Positions 8,727-19,028 of a DNA stretch of 64,000 nucleotides are shown in pieces. The notes beneath the pieces were generated by a model. It made no database searches. It saw nothing but the letters and a program-made list of their open reading frames with translations, and was not told the DNA's origin. The stretch is from positions 3,932,001-3,996,000 of the forward strand of contig NZ_CP095848.1 of assembly GCF_023101345.1 (NCBI RefSeq), written 5' to 3'. Numbering within the stretch: position 1 is the stretch's first letter; each line of letters begins with the position of its first letter. Made by a program: the position numbers and the translations under genes. The stretch comes from Hymenobacter sublimis. GTDB lineage: Bacteria > Bacteroidota > Bacteroidia > Cytophagales > Hymenobacteraceae.

Positions 8727-8946
8727 ATAGACGCCAACAACGGTATCAACGATTTCACCGAGTTGCGCGCCAGGAGCAATTGGGAAGAGGTAAAAGGTAA
8801 GGCCAAGCACAAGCAGGTCAATCCCACTGACAACGACTTTGCACTGTGAAGAAGGCAAACAGGCTAAGCATAGTGAAGTCTTTACCGATTTAGAAAACTG
8901 GATCCACCGTACTTTTAAGCGGCTCTTATACTACCTCAGCGCCTGA
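8727..8946 (+). pseudogene. decayed CsbD-family gene (start lost, frameshifted)
   Basis: Two short frames join into one CsbD-like protein of about 72 residues. Frame 1 from 8727 reads ELRARSNWEEVKGKAKHKQ, then VNPTDNDFAL, and hits TGA at 8847. Dropping one base there continues as EEGKQAKHSEVFTDLENWI, then a basic helix, and stops at 8944-8946. CsbD proteins (general-stress proteins of about 60-70 residues) follow W.e.KGK.K.k...lTdDDl...eGk, which this matches. The codon where ATG is expected is ATA. A promoter box precedes it and a terminator stem overlaps its stop, as for an intact gene. The upstream stretch 8562-8692 shows nothing else. A sequencing error could explain the frameshift, but not the ATA as well unless translation begins at the TTG at 8760. 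Confidence 0.65.
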
Positions 8947-8975
8947 CACTACTTCAGTGTCAGGCGCTGTTTTTT
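8937..8975 (+). terminator. 14-bp stem terminator with T run
   Basis: CAGCGCCTGACACT (8937-8950) pairs exactly with 8956-8969, 5-nt loop, then TTTTTT. Overlaps the end of the csbD remnant. Confidence 0.8.
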
Positions 8976-9034
8976 ATACGACGTCTAACTCATACATATA
9001 CTGTATTATATATTTTTTATAACTTAACATTCAT

Positions 9035-9040
9035 AAGGAG
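9035..9040 (+). promoter_or_regulatory. Shine-Dalgarno AAGGAG
   Basis: A full AAGGAG placed 8 nt before the ATG at 9049. Such sites are rare in this phylum and in the other genes of this window, so it stands out; the 60 bp before it are very AT-rich. Confidence 0.6.
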
Positions 9041-9048
9041 AACGGAAG

Positions 9049-9630
9049 ATGAGGGCTGAAGAACTACGAACGTTAGGAAACACGGCGCTGCTACGCTTAC
9101 CGAAAACTGCCTTTTTGTGCTCCCGCGAATACCCGGTGAGCGTTGAGCGGACTACCTACCTCTGGGCCATGGAACAGCGCCAGCTTGGCTACTGCGTAGT
9201 TTCAGGGTTCAACTCCCGACTGGAGCAATCCGTGTTTCGGTTTTTGCGGCAGGATGTGCAGCAGCCCATTGTATACGTGCTGGGGCGGGGTATTCAGCCT
9301 ACGTTGCCCTTTGACTACGAGCGGGATATTCAGTTGGGCCGCCTGCTGTTCGTGTCGCCCTTCGAGGCCTCGGTTTCAACCGTCACCCCGGAAACGTCCG
9401 ATATCCGCGACCTGCTGCTGGTGGAGCTGGCCGAGCGCTTTTTCATTCCCTACGTTACGCCCGGCGGCAACCTGGAGCGGCTGTTGCAAAGTGAAGCCGC
9501 CCGCCGCAAGCCCATCATCACCCTAGACCTGCCCCAAAACGAGGCCTTGTTACGCTCGGGGGCTCGCATCTATCAGCCCCCGGGCCTGTTGGCGCACTCC
9601 GTGGGGGCACCCCAGCCCAACCTTAGCTAA
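9049..9630 (+). CDS. stand-alone DprA/SLOG-like Rossmann-fold protein
   Basis: 193 residues. The central part looks like the nucleotide-binding fold of DprA/Smf and LOG proteins (SLOG superfamily): a CSREYP loop in place of the usual GSR motif, an YLWAMEQRQLGYCVVSGFNS segment matching the g..vVSGgA region, and QQPIVYVLGRGI matching the strand before the second glycine loop. The SGFNS loop lacks the usual GGA/GID sequence, and there is no C-terminal DprA winged helix, so a role in DNA uptake is doubtful. It may bind a nucleotide. It has a strong Shine-Dalgarno site. The next gene is 46 bp downstream. Confidence 0.45.
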   Translation: MRAEELRTLGNTALLRLPKTAFLCSREYPVSVERTTYLWAMEQRQLGYCVVSGFNSRLEQSVFRFLRQDVQQPIVYVLGRGIQPTLPFDYERDIQLGRLLFVSPFEASVSTVTPETSDIRDLLLVELAERFFIPYVTPGGNLERLLQSEAARRKPIITLDLPQNEALLRSGARIYQPPGLLAHSVGAPQPNLS

Positions 9631-9676
9631 GCCTTCTCGCGTAGTGGGAATATTCTTCACCTAGCTCCCCTACCCC

Positions 9677-10504
9677 ATGTCTGCTGCCGATACTGTTCTT
9701 TCTGCCGTTCCCCACTCGCCCTCCTCGGGCATTCGGGCGCTGGCCCGTTTCGGCTTTGCGGCCAAGGGCGTAGTGTACTTGCTGATGGGAATTCTGGCCC
9801 TGCTAGCTGCCACCGGCCAACAGGGTGGTCAAACTGCCGACAAGAAGCAGGCCGTGCAAACGCTCCAGGATTTGCCGGGCGGCTCGGTACTGTTGGGCCT
9901 AGTAGCCTTTGGACTACTAGGATACATCGTTTGGCGGTTTACCCAAGCCCTGGTTGATACTGAGCAGAAAGGCTCCGATGCCAAAGGCCTCGGGCGGCGC
10001 TTGGCGTACGCGGGCAGCGGACTGCTATACGCCAGTGTGGCCTGGTACGCCGCCCGGCTAGCCCTGAATGGCTCGGCTGATGATGGCGGCAACAGACAGC
10101 AGACGTTGACCGCAAAAATCCTGAGCTGGCCCGCGGGCGAATGGATCATCATGGCCTTGGGCTTGGTCATCATTGGCAGCGGCATCTACCAGATTTACAA
10201 GGCCTACTCCGGCTCTTTTCATAAGCACGTTAACGCCAGCGGGCTACCCGCCAACCAGCAACAAGTAGTGTACCGAGCTGGCCAGGTAGGCTACACCGCC
10301 CGGGGTATTGTCATGAGTCTTATTGGCTACTTTTTCGTGCAAGCAGGCCAGCAGTCACGCGCCGCAGCCGTGGGCACCACCGGCGAAGCCTTTGATTTGC
10401 TGGCATCTATGGGCCCGGCAGTGCTGGGCATTGTAGCCCTGGGCCTGATGGCCTACGGCTTTTACATGCTAGTTCAGGCCCGCTACCCCGTACTGCGTAT
10501 CTGA
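9677..10504 (+). CDS. DUF1206 integral membrane protein
   Basis: 275 residues with six predicted membrane helices arranged as three similar pairs. Each pair begins with a pattern like ARFGFAAKGVVYLLMGILAL, LAYAGSGLLYASVAWYAARL or GQVGYTARGIVMSLIGYFF (R.G..a.G..Y...G), the hallmark of DUF1206. Loops between the pairs are polar (TADKKQAVQTLQDLPGG is a typical loop). Function in the family is unknown. It ends 4 bp before a nested palindromic element that separates it from the convergent dehydrogenase gene. Confidence 0.8.
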   Translation: MSAADTVLSAVPHSPSSGIRALARFGFAAKGVVYLLMGILALLAATGQQGGQTADKKQAVQTLQDLPGGSVLLGLVAFGLLGYIVWRFTQALVDTEQKGSDAKGLGRRLAYAGSGLLYASVAWYAARLALNGSADDGGNRQQTLTAKILSWPAGEWIIMALGLVIIGSGIYQIYKAYSGSFHKHVNASGLPANQQQVVYRAGQVGYTARGIVMSLIGYFFVQAGQQSRAAAVGTTGEAFDLLASMGPAVLGIVALGLMAYGFYMLVQARYPVLRI

Positions 10505-10506
10505 TT

Positions 10507-10731
10507 TGGTTGGTAGTTGCTGGTTGTCAGCTGGCAGTTGTAAATAAAAAACTGTCCTCCTGAGCGGAGCGAAGGACCTTATTACATTTAGCCGAGTCGT
10601 TACAACGAGGTCGTGCTGACGTAATAAGGTCCTTCGCTCCGCTCAGAAGGACAGTTTTTTTGCGGTAGCTACCAACTAGCACCTGTCAATCGGCCGCTAC
10701 CAACCAGCAACTATCAACTGACAGCTAGCAA
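10507..10731. repeat. nested palindromic element between convergent genes
   Basis: Inner arms 10551-10585 and 10621-10655 are complementary at 34 of 35 positions and continue into A and T runs, around a 35-nt loop. The core contains GAAGGACCTTATTAC. Outer arms (about 10507-10541 and 10668-10730) are degenerate repeats of a GTTGCTAGTTG-like word in opposite orientation. The element fills the whole gap between the two stops. Its core is shared with the element at 40246-40348. Confidence 0.75.
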
Positions 10732-11952
10732 CTAATCAGCTGCCACATAATCAGCTAGGTACTGATACCGTTCCGTGAGCTGGCCGTTGCGAGCAATGGT
10801 GGCGCGCTCTACTACTGCATCGGGGCCGTGTTCCTGCACCAAGTGGGGTAAGACGTTGTCAATGAGTTGGCGGCTGAAGTCGCGGCTGGCGTTGCGGGGT
10901 AGCTCACAGGGTAGGTTGTCCACGGCCATCACGGTGATGTTGTTGGGACGGGAGTAAGCGGGCTCTAGCTGGCGGGTCTGGCAGTTGTAGTCGAAGGCGG
11001 GTTCCTGAATGCTGCTGCTGCGCAACGTGGTTGGGATGGAGCCGTTCACGTCGCAGGTTACGTCGGCAATGGTGTCAATGCGGAAGTGGGCGCGACAGGT
11101 ATCCTCCAGGGTAAACAACTTGGGGGCGGCTGGGTGCCAGTAGGCGCAGGCTATCAGCAAGTTGGTAACGGGTAGAAAATTCTGAAACGTGGACTCGTAT
11201 TCCTGGGGGTTGCGGTGGAAATCGGGCGTATCCCAGACGCGGCCGTCGCGGCGGCGGTTGTAGTCGGCGGAGCGCAGCTGGGTGTACACCGGCTCGTTGA
11301 AGTCCTGGTAGAGGTAGTCGTACACGCTCACTTTGCGGATGCGCATCAGATTGAGCACTTCCACGGCGCCCTGGGCCACGCGGCCCGAGCCGGTAACGGC
11401 AATTTTAATGGGCGGCAGCTTCTTCACCTTAAAGAACTCCTCCTGCATGTCCTCCATATCCACGCACTGGTAGGCGGGCTTTAGCTCATACAACTGGTGC
11501 TTGCGGCCGTAGGTCAGCAGGGCGTTGTAGGCGCCCACAATGCCGGCCCAGCGCCCGAACGCCACAATTCTTTCGCCCTGCTCGTTGGTCAGTAGCTCGT
11601 AGTCGATGAGGGTAATGTTCTTGGCCAGTACTTGCCGAAGCAGCTCCCGGTTGGCGGGCTGCTTTTTCACCGTGTGCGAAAAAAACAGGTAGGTTTTATT
11701 GGGAATAAGCTGGGAAACTGGCACTTCCTTCACGCCCATGAGAATATCACAGTCCGCTACCTTGGGGCGCACGTCAATGCCCAGGCTGCGGTATTCCTGG
11801 TCGGAAAAGCAGCGGCCGGGACTTTCCTGCACTACCAGCTTCAGGCCCGGAAACCGTGCTTCAGCTTCGACGCATTTTTTGGGCGTGAGCGGTACGCGCT
11901 TGTCGGGGGGGACTTTTCCTTCGCAAATCAGGCCAATGGTAATGGGACGCAT
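10732..11952 (-). CDS. NAD(P)-dependent saccharopine/alanine dehydrogenase-family enzyme
   Basis: 406 residues. The N-terminal part has the substrate-side layout of the alanine dehydrogenase/PNT superfamily (GLICEGKVPPDKRVPLTP, ILMGVKEVP, TYLFFSHTVKKQ), and residues 188-195 (GSGRVAQG) are a dinucleotide-binding glycine loop. The RVPLTP/VKEVP/FFSHT combination fits lysine-forming saccharopine dehydrogenase (Lys1-type) better than alanine dehydrogenase. The likely reaction is reversible NAD-linked oxidation of saccharopine to lysine and 2-oxoglutarate, but substrate cannot be fixed from sequence alone. Cytoplasmic. It stands alone, divergent from gcvP. Confidence 0.7.
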   Translation of the reverse strand: MRPITIGLICEGKVPPDKRVPLTPKKCVEAEARFPGLKLVVQESPGRCFSDQEYRSLGIDVRPKVADCDILMGVKEVPVSQLIPNKTYLFFSHTVKKQPANRELLRQVLAKNITLIDYELLTNEQGERIVAFGRWAGIVGAYNALLTYGRKHQLYELKPAYQCVDMEDMQEEFFKVKKLPPIKIAVTGSGRVAQGAVEVLNLMRIRKVSVYDYLYQDFNEPVYTQLRSADYNRRRDGRVWDTPDFHRNPQEYESTFQNFLPVTNLLIACAYWHPAAPKLFTLEDTCRAHFRIDTIADVTCDVNGSIPTTLRSSSIQEPAFDYNCQTRQLEPAYSRPNNITVMAVDNLPCELPRNASRDFSRQLIDNVLPHLVQEHGPDAVVERATIARNGQLTERYQYLADYVAAD

Positions 11953-12092
11953 GGGGTAGAATGGGTAGGATGGGGCCTCAATCTGGGCAAAAAATTTAAC
12001 CTGTGCCGTAGTCCTGCTCCTGCCAGTAGGTATGGCGGAACAAGCCTAAACATTTGCGGGTTTTAGCACTTACCTGTGAAGCCGTTTCGCGC

Positions 12093-12100
12093 TACCTTTG
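12093..12100 (+). promoter_or_regulatory. -7 promoter box TACCTTTG for gcvP
   Basis: Lies 50 bp before the ATG at 12151, and supports that start over the GTG at 12076, which would be upstream of the box. No good -33 TTTG is visible. Confidence 0.45.
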
Positions 12101-12150
12101 TCAAGGCTCCACCCGGGGCCCGTTCTGTTGCCACCCTCACCCCTTCTTTT

Positions 12151-15075
<2,925 letters not shown>

Positions 15076-15080
15076 GCGCT

Positions 15081-15155
15081 TGCACACGTAAGCACACATA
15101 AAAAAGCCCCGGCTATATGCTAGCCGGGGCTTTTTTATGTGTGCTTACGTGTGCA
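15081..15155. terminator. 35-bp perfect inverted-repeat terminator
   Basis: Arms 15081-15115 and 15121-15155 are exact complements with a 5-nt loop. The inner part is a normal terminator (A run, AAGCCCCGGCTA stem, T run); the outer 15 bp extend the stem beyond the T run in both directions. It lies between gcvP and the convergent small lipoprotein gene and can act both ways. Confidence 0.85.
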
Positions 15156-15187
15156 GCGGAGAGTTTAGCGGGATTAAGGTCAGAATC

Positions 15188-15481
15188 CTACTTGGAGAAA
15201 CAGGTGCGATACATGTAGCCGTTCTGTGTTTTGCCGGCCGCCGTTACCCGCACTTTCACAAAGTGAGCATCCACGGTGTCCATGACCTGCACTTCGTTGC
15301 CGGAGCTGATGGTAGTGAGCTGTTGGGATTCTTTCGTCATGCCGTCGTACAAGATGCACTCTACCACTGTGTTGTGGGCCACGGGCCCTGTGGATGCTTG
15401 GTTGGAGCGGGATTCATTGCTGGTGGCGCTGCAAGAGGCGAGCAGGGCTAGGCTGCTCAAGCAAAGTAGATGTTTTTTCAT
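15188..15481 (-). CDS. small lipoprotein with SH3-like strands
   Basis: 97 residues. Lipobox LALLASCS gives a lipidated Cys near residue 17. The mature part has short strands (TVVECILYDG, QLTTISSGNEVQVMDTVDAHFVKVRV, GYMYRTCF) spaced like a bacterial SH3 domain (SH3_3 type), with two further Cys (VVEC and RTCF) that could form a disulfide. Likely membrane-anchored and periplasmic. No enzyme features; function unknown. Shares the long bidirectional terminator with gcvP. Confidence 0.55.
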   Translation of the reverse strand: MKKHLLCLSSLALLASCSATSNESRSNQASTGPVAHNTVVECILYDGMTKESQQLTTISSGNEVQVMDTVDAHFVKVRVTAAGKTQNGYMYRTCFSK

Positions 15482-15693
15482 AGGTCAGTACGTGGAGAAA
15501 TAGCTCTGCAAAAGATAGGCACATTTTAAGGCGGAAAGGAATTTTCCTAGTCGGATTCTTCGCAGAATTATTCTGCAAGCATCCTATTTCCTGGGGAACG
15601 ACCTGAAGCGTGCTGCTGTTTATTTGGCAGAGCTAGCCAGGAACTTGGGATTTATCCGCGTCTGGTGGCCATCATCCCTACTGATTTCTTCCT

Positions 15694-16299
15694 ATGAACC
15701 GTATTCCGAAATTCTTGGCCCGCCCCCTGACGTTGTCGGTGCTAGGGTTAACCCTACTTCTGGGGGTAAGTGGCTGTGCTACCTCGGCTCGTGTTGGGGT
15801 AAGCAACGATTTTGATCATTCCGTAAACTTCCGCGCCTACAAAACCTGGGCCTGGTATCCGCAGCAGCCCACCGATACGGAAGGCGGCCCGGCCAAAGGC
15901 TATGAGTCGTTTCTGGACAAGCGCATCCGGAGCGCCGTGGAGCAGCAACTCGCCCAAAAAGGCCTCTCCCAGGTTGAAAAGAACCCTGATGTGTACGTTG
16001 CCTACAGTGCCCGCGTAGAGGACAAGCAGCGCACCACTGGCGGCTATGGCCCCTATGGTTACCCGTACGGTTATGGTTGGGGCGGCTGGTACGGCCGTGG
16101 CTTCAACCAGGGAGTAATCGATTACAAGGCTGGCACCGTAATTCTCGACTTCGTAGATGCCCGCCGCAAGGAGTTGGCGTGGCGCGGTCAGGGCCAAGCC
16201 CAAGTCGACAACCAGACCATTTCTGAAACCGAAGTGCAGCGCATTGTAACCAGCATCCTGGGCACTTACCCTCCCGGTGCTGAGCAAGCCAGCCGCTAA
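15694..16299 (+). CDS. DUF4136 lipoprotein
   Basis: 201 residues. A lipoprotein signal ends LLLGVSGCA (Cys 28). The mature protein opens with VGVSNDFDHSVNFRAYKTWAW, the typical DUF4136 start, followed by the LDKRIRSAVEQQLAQKGL helix, the NPDVYVAYSARVE strand, a Gly/Tyr-rich loop (YGPYGYPYGYGWGGWYGRG), and GTVILDFVDARRKELAWRG, all in the family order. DUF4136 proteins are outer-membrane-associated lipoproteins of unknown role. Two terminators follow in tandem. Confidence 0.85.
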   Translation: MNRIPKFLARPLTLSVLGLTLLLGVSGCATSARVGVSNDFDHSVNFRAYKTWAWYPQQPTDTEGGPAKGYESFLDKRIRSAVEQQLAQKGLSQVEKNPDVYVAYSARVEDKQRTTGGYGPYGYPYGYGWGGWYGRGFNQGVIDYKAGTVILDFVDARRKELAWRGQGQAQVDNQTISETEVQRIVTSILGTYPPGAEQASR

Positions 16300-16320
16300 T
16301 CTATTAGCAGTATCATATCT

Positions 16321-16358
16321 AAAGACCTGCTCCGCGCTATGCGGAGCAGGTCTTTTAT
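16321..16358 (+). terminator. 15-bp stem terminator
   Basis: AAAGACCTGCTCCGC (16321-16335) pairs exactly with 16341-16355 across a 5-nt loop; ends the DUF4136 transcript. Confidence 0.85.
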
Positions 16359-16378
16359 TGAGCCCTTACTCGGTTTTC

Positions 16379-16427
16379 ATCAACAGAAAGGTCCCGCTCT
16401 GATGTAGAGCGGGACCTTTCTGTTGAT
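16379..16427. terminator. 22-bp perfect inverted-repeat terminator
   Basis: Arms 16379-16400 and 16406-16427 are exact complements with a 5-nt loop. It lies 17 bp past the stop of the minus-strand lipA gene, so lipA and the DUF4136 gene each appear to have their own terminator in this convergent gap. Confidence 0.8.
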
Positions 16428-16444
16428 GCTAGTTAGGCGAGTTG

Positions 16445-17359
16445 CTAGATCGGCACGTTCACGTGGCGCTCGGCGTGGTAGCTGGAGCGCACCAGCGGGC
16501 CGCTTTCCACGTACTTCAGGCCGCGCTTCAAGCCTTCTTCCCGGTAATGGGCAAAGAGGTCAGGGTGAATAAACTCGGCTACCTCAATGTGGCGCTTAGT
16601 AGGCTGCAAGTACTGGCCCAGCGTCAGGATGTCGAGGCCGTTGGCGGCGAGGTCGTCCATGGCCTGGTACATCTCGTCCTTGGTTTCGCCCAGGCCCAGC
16701 ATGATGCCAGATTTGGTGCGCTTGCCGGCCTGCTTGGTACGGCGAATCTGCTCCAGGCTCCGGTCGTACTTGGCTTGGGGACGCACGAGGCGGTAAAGAC
16801 TACCTACGGTTTCCATGTTGTGCGACACTACTTCCTGGCCGCCGGCTATCATGGTATCCAAAGCAGCCCAGTTCGCTTTCACGTCCGGAATTAGGGTTTC
16901 GATGGTAGTGGTAGGCGAAAGCAGCTTGGTTTGCACCACCGTTTCGTACCACACGCTGGCGCCCCGGTCCTTGAGCTCGTCGCGGTTGACGGAGGTAATT
17001 ACGGCGTGCTTCACGCCCATGAGCTGAATGGCTTCGGCTACCCGGCGCGGCTCGTCGAGGTCGTATTCGGTGGGGCGGCCGGTGGCTACGGCACAAAATG
17101 AGCAGGAGCGCGTGCACACGTTACCCAGAATCATGAAGGTAGCCGTACCAGCGCCCCAGCACTCGCCCATATTCGGGCAATTGCCACTCTCGCAAATGGT
17201 ATGCAGCTTATGTTCATCCACCAAGCGGCGGACATTGGCGTAGGCGGGACCCACGGGCAGCTTTACGCGCAACCAATCGGGTTTGCGCGGTTTGGCGGGC
17301 GCTACGGGAGCAGCCGCCACGGGCTGAATGATGGGCAGGGTCAGCAACAGTTCATCCAT
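16445..17359 (-). CDS. lipA: lipoyl synthase
   Basis: 304 residues. Radical SAM enzyme that inserts two sulfurs into the octanoyl chain on E2 and GcvH lipoyl domains. Both iron-sulfur sites are visible: [12 protein letters not shown] (Cys 56, 61, 67; auxiliary cluster) and CTRSCSFC (Cys 82, 86, 89; SAM cluster). The C-terminal RSSYHAE contains the Ser that ligates the auxiliary cluster. The ATG at 17359 is chosen because a -7 promoter box ends 4 bp before it; a longer frame to 17452 would begin upstream of that box. It fits with gcvP and the E1 gene nearby, whose complexes need lipoyl groups. Confidence 0.96.
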   Translation of the reverse strand: MDELLLTLPIIQPVAAAPVAPAKPRKPDWLRVKLPVGPAYANVRRLVDEHKLHTICESGNCPNMGECWGAGTATFMILGNVCTRSCSFCAVATGRPTEYDLDEPRRVAEAIQLMGVKHAVITSVNRDELKDRGASVWYETVVQTKLLSPTTTIETLIPDVKANWAALDTMIAGGQEVVSHNMETVGSLYRLVRPQAKYDRSLEQIRRTKQAGKRTKSGIMLGLGETKDEMYQAMDDLAANGLDILTLGQYLQPTKRHIEVAEFIHPDLFAHYREEGLKRGLKYVESGPLVRSSYHAERHVNVPI

Positions 17360-17363
17360 GCTG

Positions 17364-17371
17364 CAAAGGTA
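17364..17371 (-). promoter_or_regulatory. -7 promoter box TACCTTTG of lipA, 4 bp from ATG
   Basis: The box ends 4 bp before the ATG at 17359, so transcription should start at or very near the start codon (leaderless or almost so). Confidence 0.5.
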
Positions 17372-17449
17372 AGGGGAATGGGTTGCTACAGAGTCAGCTT
17401 CTAAGACAATTCCGCCCCCCTTGTGGTTTCGCGGCATCCCCGGAAAACA

Positions 17450-17486
17450 CAACAGCCCCCGAAGGATGGCTCCGGGGGCTGTTTTT
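17450..17486 (-). terminator. GC-rich stem terminator
   Basis: AACAGCCCCCG (17451-17461) pairs with 17473-17483, 11-nt loop; A run on the plus strand beyond reads as T run on minus. Ends the outer-membrane protein gene at 17493. Confidence 0.7.
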
Positions 17487-17492
17487 CACTTT

Positions 17493-18287
17493 TTAATTTC
17501 TGGTGCCCAAATACAGCGTCAGATAAACGGAAGGCAAAAACTGGTCGTTCAGGTCGTTGTCGGGCACCTGCGCCACCCGGATGATGGCCGGGTCTTTGGT
17601 ATATGCCTCCACCAGAAACCCTACCTCTACCCCCGCCACGGCATCCCGGTAACGGCCATACTCAAAACTGAGGGCGCCGCGCAAATGAGCACCCAGAGCC
17701 GGTTTGGTTTCACCCGCCCCCGAAAACAGCGGCGCTCGGTCCACGACCAGTTCCTGGGGGCTGCGGTGAATATCGGGGTTGTACTGCTCGTTGCGGATAT
17801 CGGAAGCATTGGGGTTGCCTTGGCCATTACCGTAGTCGTAGCTGATGTAGTAGGGCATGAGCAGGCCAATGCTAGGGCCGGCTCCTACCAGCGCATTCAC
17901 CTGCACCCCTGACTCCGGCGCCTTGCGGAAGATGACCCGCTGCAGGCCCACCGAAGGCCGAATGGCAAATAGGTAGTTGCTTTTGCCATACACAAACGAG
18001 CCGCCGTAGCGGGTTGCTACCTTCTGCTCCTTGGGGTGCTTTATCTCTACGGCCTCCAGGCTCCAAAAGCGCGACCAGTCCTGGTTGAGCAGGCGGGTAG
18101 AGCGCACGGAAGCGCCGCCAATCAAGCCACCCCGGGTATTAAAATTGATACCGTAGGTAAACTCCTTGCGGTACGACGGCTCGTCGTTGCTGGAGGAAGT
18201 AACCTGAGTTTGCTGGGCCTGCGCCGCCGGGGCAGCCCCAATGGCTGCCAGCAGCAGGCCGCAGCCAAAAACGAACGGAGTGCGCAC
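17493..18287 (-). CDS. predicted outer-membrane beta-barrel protein
   Basis: 264 residues from a GTG at 18287. A longer frame to 18419 would run over the start of the divergent OsmC gene, whereas the GTG gives a clean signal peptide (RTPFVFGCGLLLAAIGAAPAAQA). The mature part is alternating strands with Gly/Tyr/aromatic residues (EFTYGINFNTRGGLIGGASV, YGGSFVYGKSNYLFAIRPSVGLQR) and ends in a strand YLTLYLGTRN, as beta-barrels do. Related proteins are common in Bacteroidota without known function. Divergent from OsmC, sharing a 118-bp control region. Confidence 0.6.
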   Translation of the reverse strand: MRTPFVFGCGLLLAAIGAAPAAQAQQTQVTSSSNDEPSYRKEFTYGINFNTRGGLIGGASVRSTRLLNQDWSRFWSLEAVEIKHPKEQKVATRYGGSFVYGKSNYLFAIRPSVGLQRVIFRKAPESGVQVNALVGAGPSIGLLMPYYISYDYGNGQGNPNASDIRNEQYNPDIHRSPQELVVDRAPLFSGAGETKPALGAHLRGALSFEYGRYRDAVAGVEVGFLVEAYTKDPAIIRVAQVPDNDLNDQFLPSVYLTLYLGTRN

Positions 18288-18405
18288 GGTTCGGGGAAGG
18301 AAAGAACGGTGGGAAAATTGTGGGCCCAGCAGCTGCAAACCACCAGCAACCCTATCGAAAGTACGTAAATTTACCCGCATACAAGTACCTGATTTTCGAT
18401 TTCCT

Positions 18406-18810
18406 ATGAGCACTGCCACCGCCCGCTACGCCGGCCATTTGCGCACCGAAGCTACCCACGTAGCCTCCGGCAACATCATCCTGACCGACGCTCCCGTGGA
18501 TAACCACGGCCGGGGCGAGGCCTTTTCTCCCACCGACTTGGTAAGCGCAGCCCTGGGCTCCTGCATGATGACCATCATGGGCATCGTGGCGGAGCGCCAC
18601 GGCCTAAACCTGACCGGCGCCAGCTGGGACGTAACCAAGCACATGCTGGCCGAGCCCCGCCGCATCGGGCAAATTGACGTTACGTTCCGCATGCCTGCCA
18701 CCCTCACCGAGAAGGAGCAAACGATTCTGGAAAACGCCGCCCGTACCTGCCCGGTAGCCCTGAGTTTAAACCCAGAAATCCGCCAGGAGGTTCGGTTTAT
18801 TTATGAGTAG
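18406..18810 (+). CDS. OsmC family peroxiredoxin-like protein
   Basis: 134 residues starting MSTATARYAGH. Contains the two conserved family cysteines: Cys53 in AALGSCMMTIMGI and Cys115 in AARTCPVALS, which together reduce organic hydroperoxides. The SPTDLVSAALGSC segment is highly characteristic. Cytoplasmic. A longer frame upstream from 18241 overlaps the opposite gene and is rejected. It ends 20 bp before a palindromic element shared with 50.4 kb. It belongs with bshC and ytxJ as part of thiol/peroxide defence. Confidence 0.9.
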   Translation: MSTATARYAGHLRTEATHVASGNIILTDAPVDNHGRGEAFSPTDLVSAALGSCMMTIMGIVAERHGLNLTGASWDVTKHMLAEPRRIGQIDVTFRMPATLTEKEQTILENAARTCPVALSLNPEIRQEVRFIYE

Positions 18811-18814
18811 TGAA

Positions 18815-19026
18815 GCGGTAAAATAGTGAATGAGTGAGCTGTCATGGCAAGGACGCGGGATGAGGTCATCTGTCCTCTCTTCTGTGACCAGCCCACTAAT
18901 CAGACAAGCCCTTACTTCCAGCCCGGAGGTAAGGGCTTGTTATCTTTCTAGAGGTAGTGCTTCTCGTAAAGGACGGATGGCCGCGCTCCGCGCCATGACA
19001 GTACTTCACTCACCGTTTCACTCTCT
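18815..19026. repeat. nested palindromic element, family shared with 50.4-50.65 kb
   Basis: CTGTCATGGC (18839-18848) pairs with 18992-19001; inside, CAAGCCCTTA (18905-18914) pairs with 18930-18939. Outside, degenerate GTGAATGAGTGAG-like words face TTCACTCACCG-like words. It fills the convergent gap between the OsmC gene and ytxJ. The left core, including GTCCTCTCTTCTGTGACCAG, is repeated with small changes at 50480-50500. Confidence 0.7.
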
Positions 19027-19028
19027 CA

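Noticed and set aside
18288..18419. Extension of the outer-membrane protein to 18419
   Set aside because: Would run over the OsmC start on the other strand, and hides the signal peptide that the GTG at 18287 exposes.
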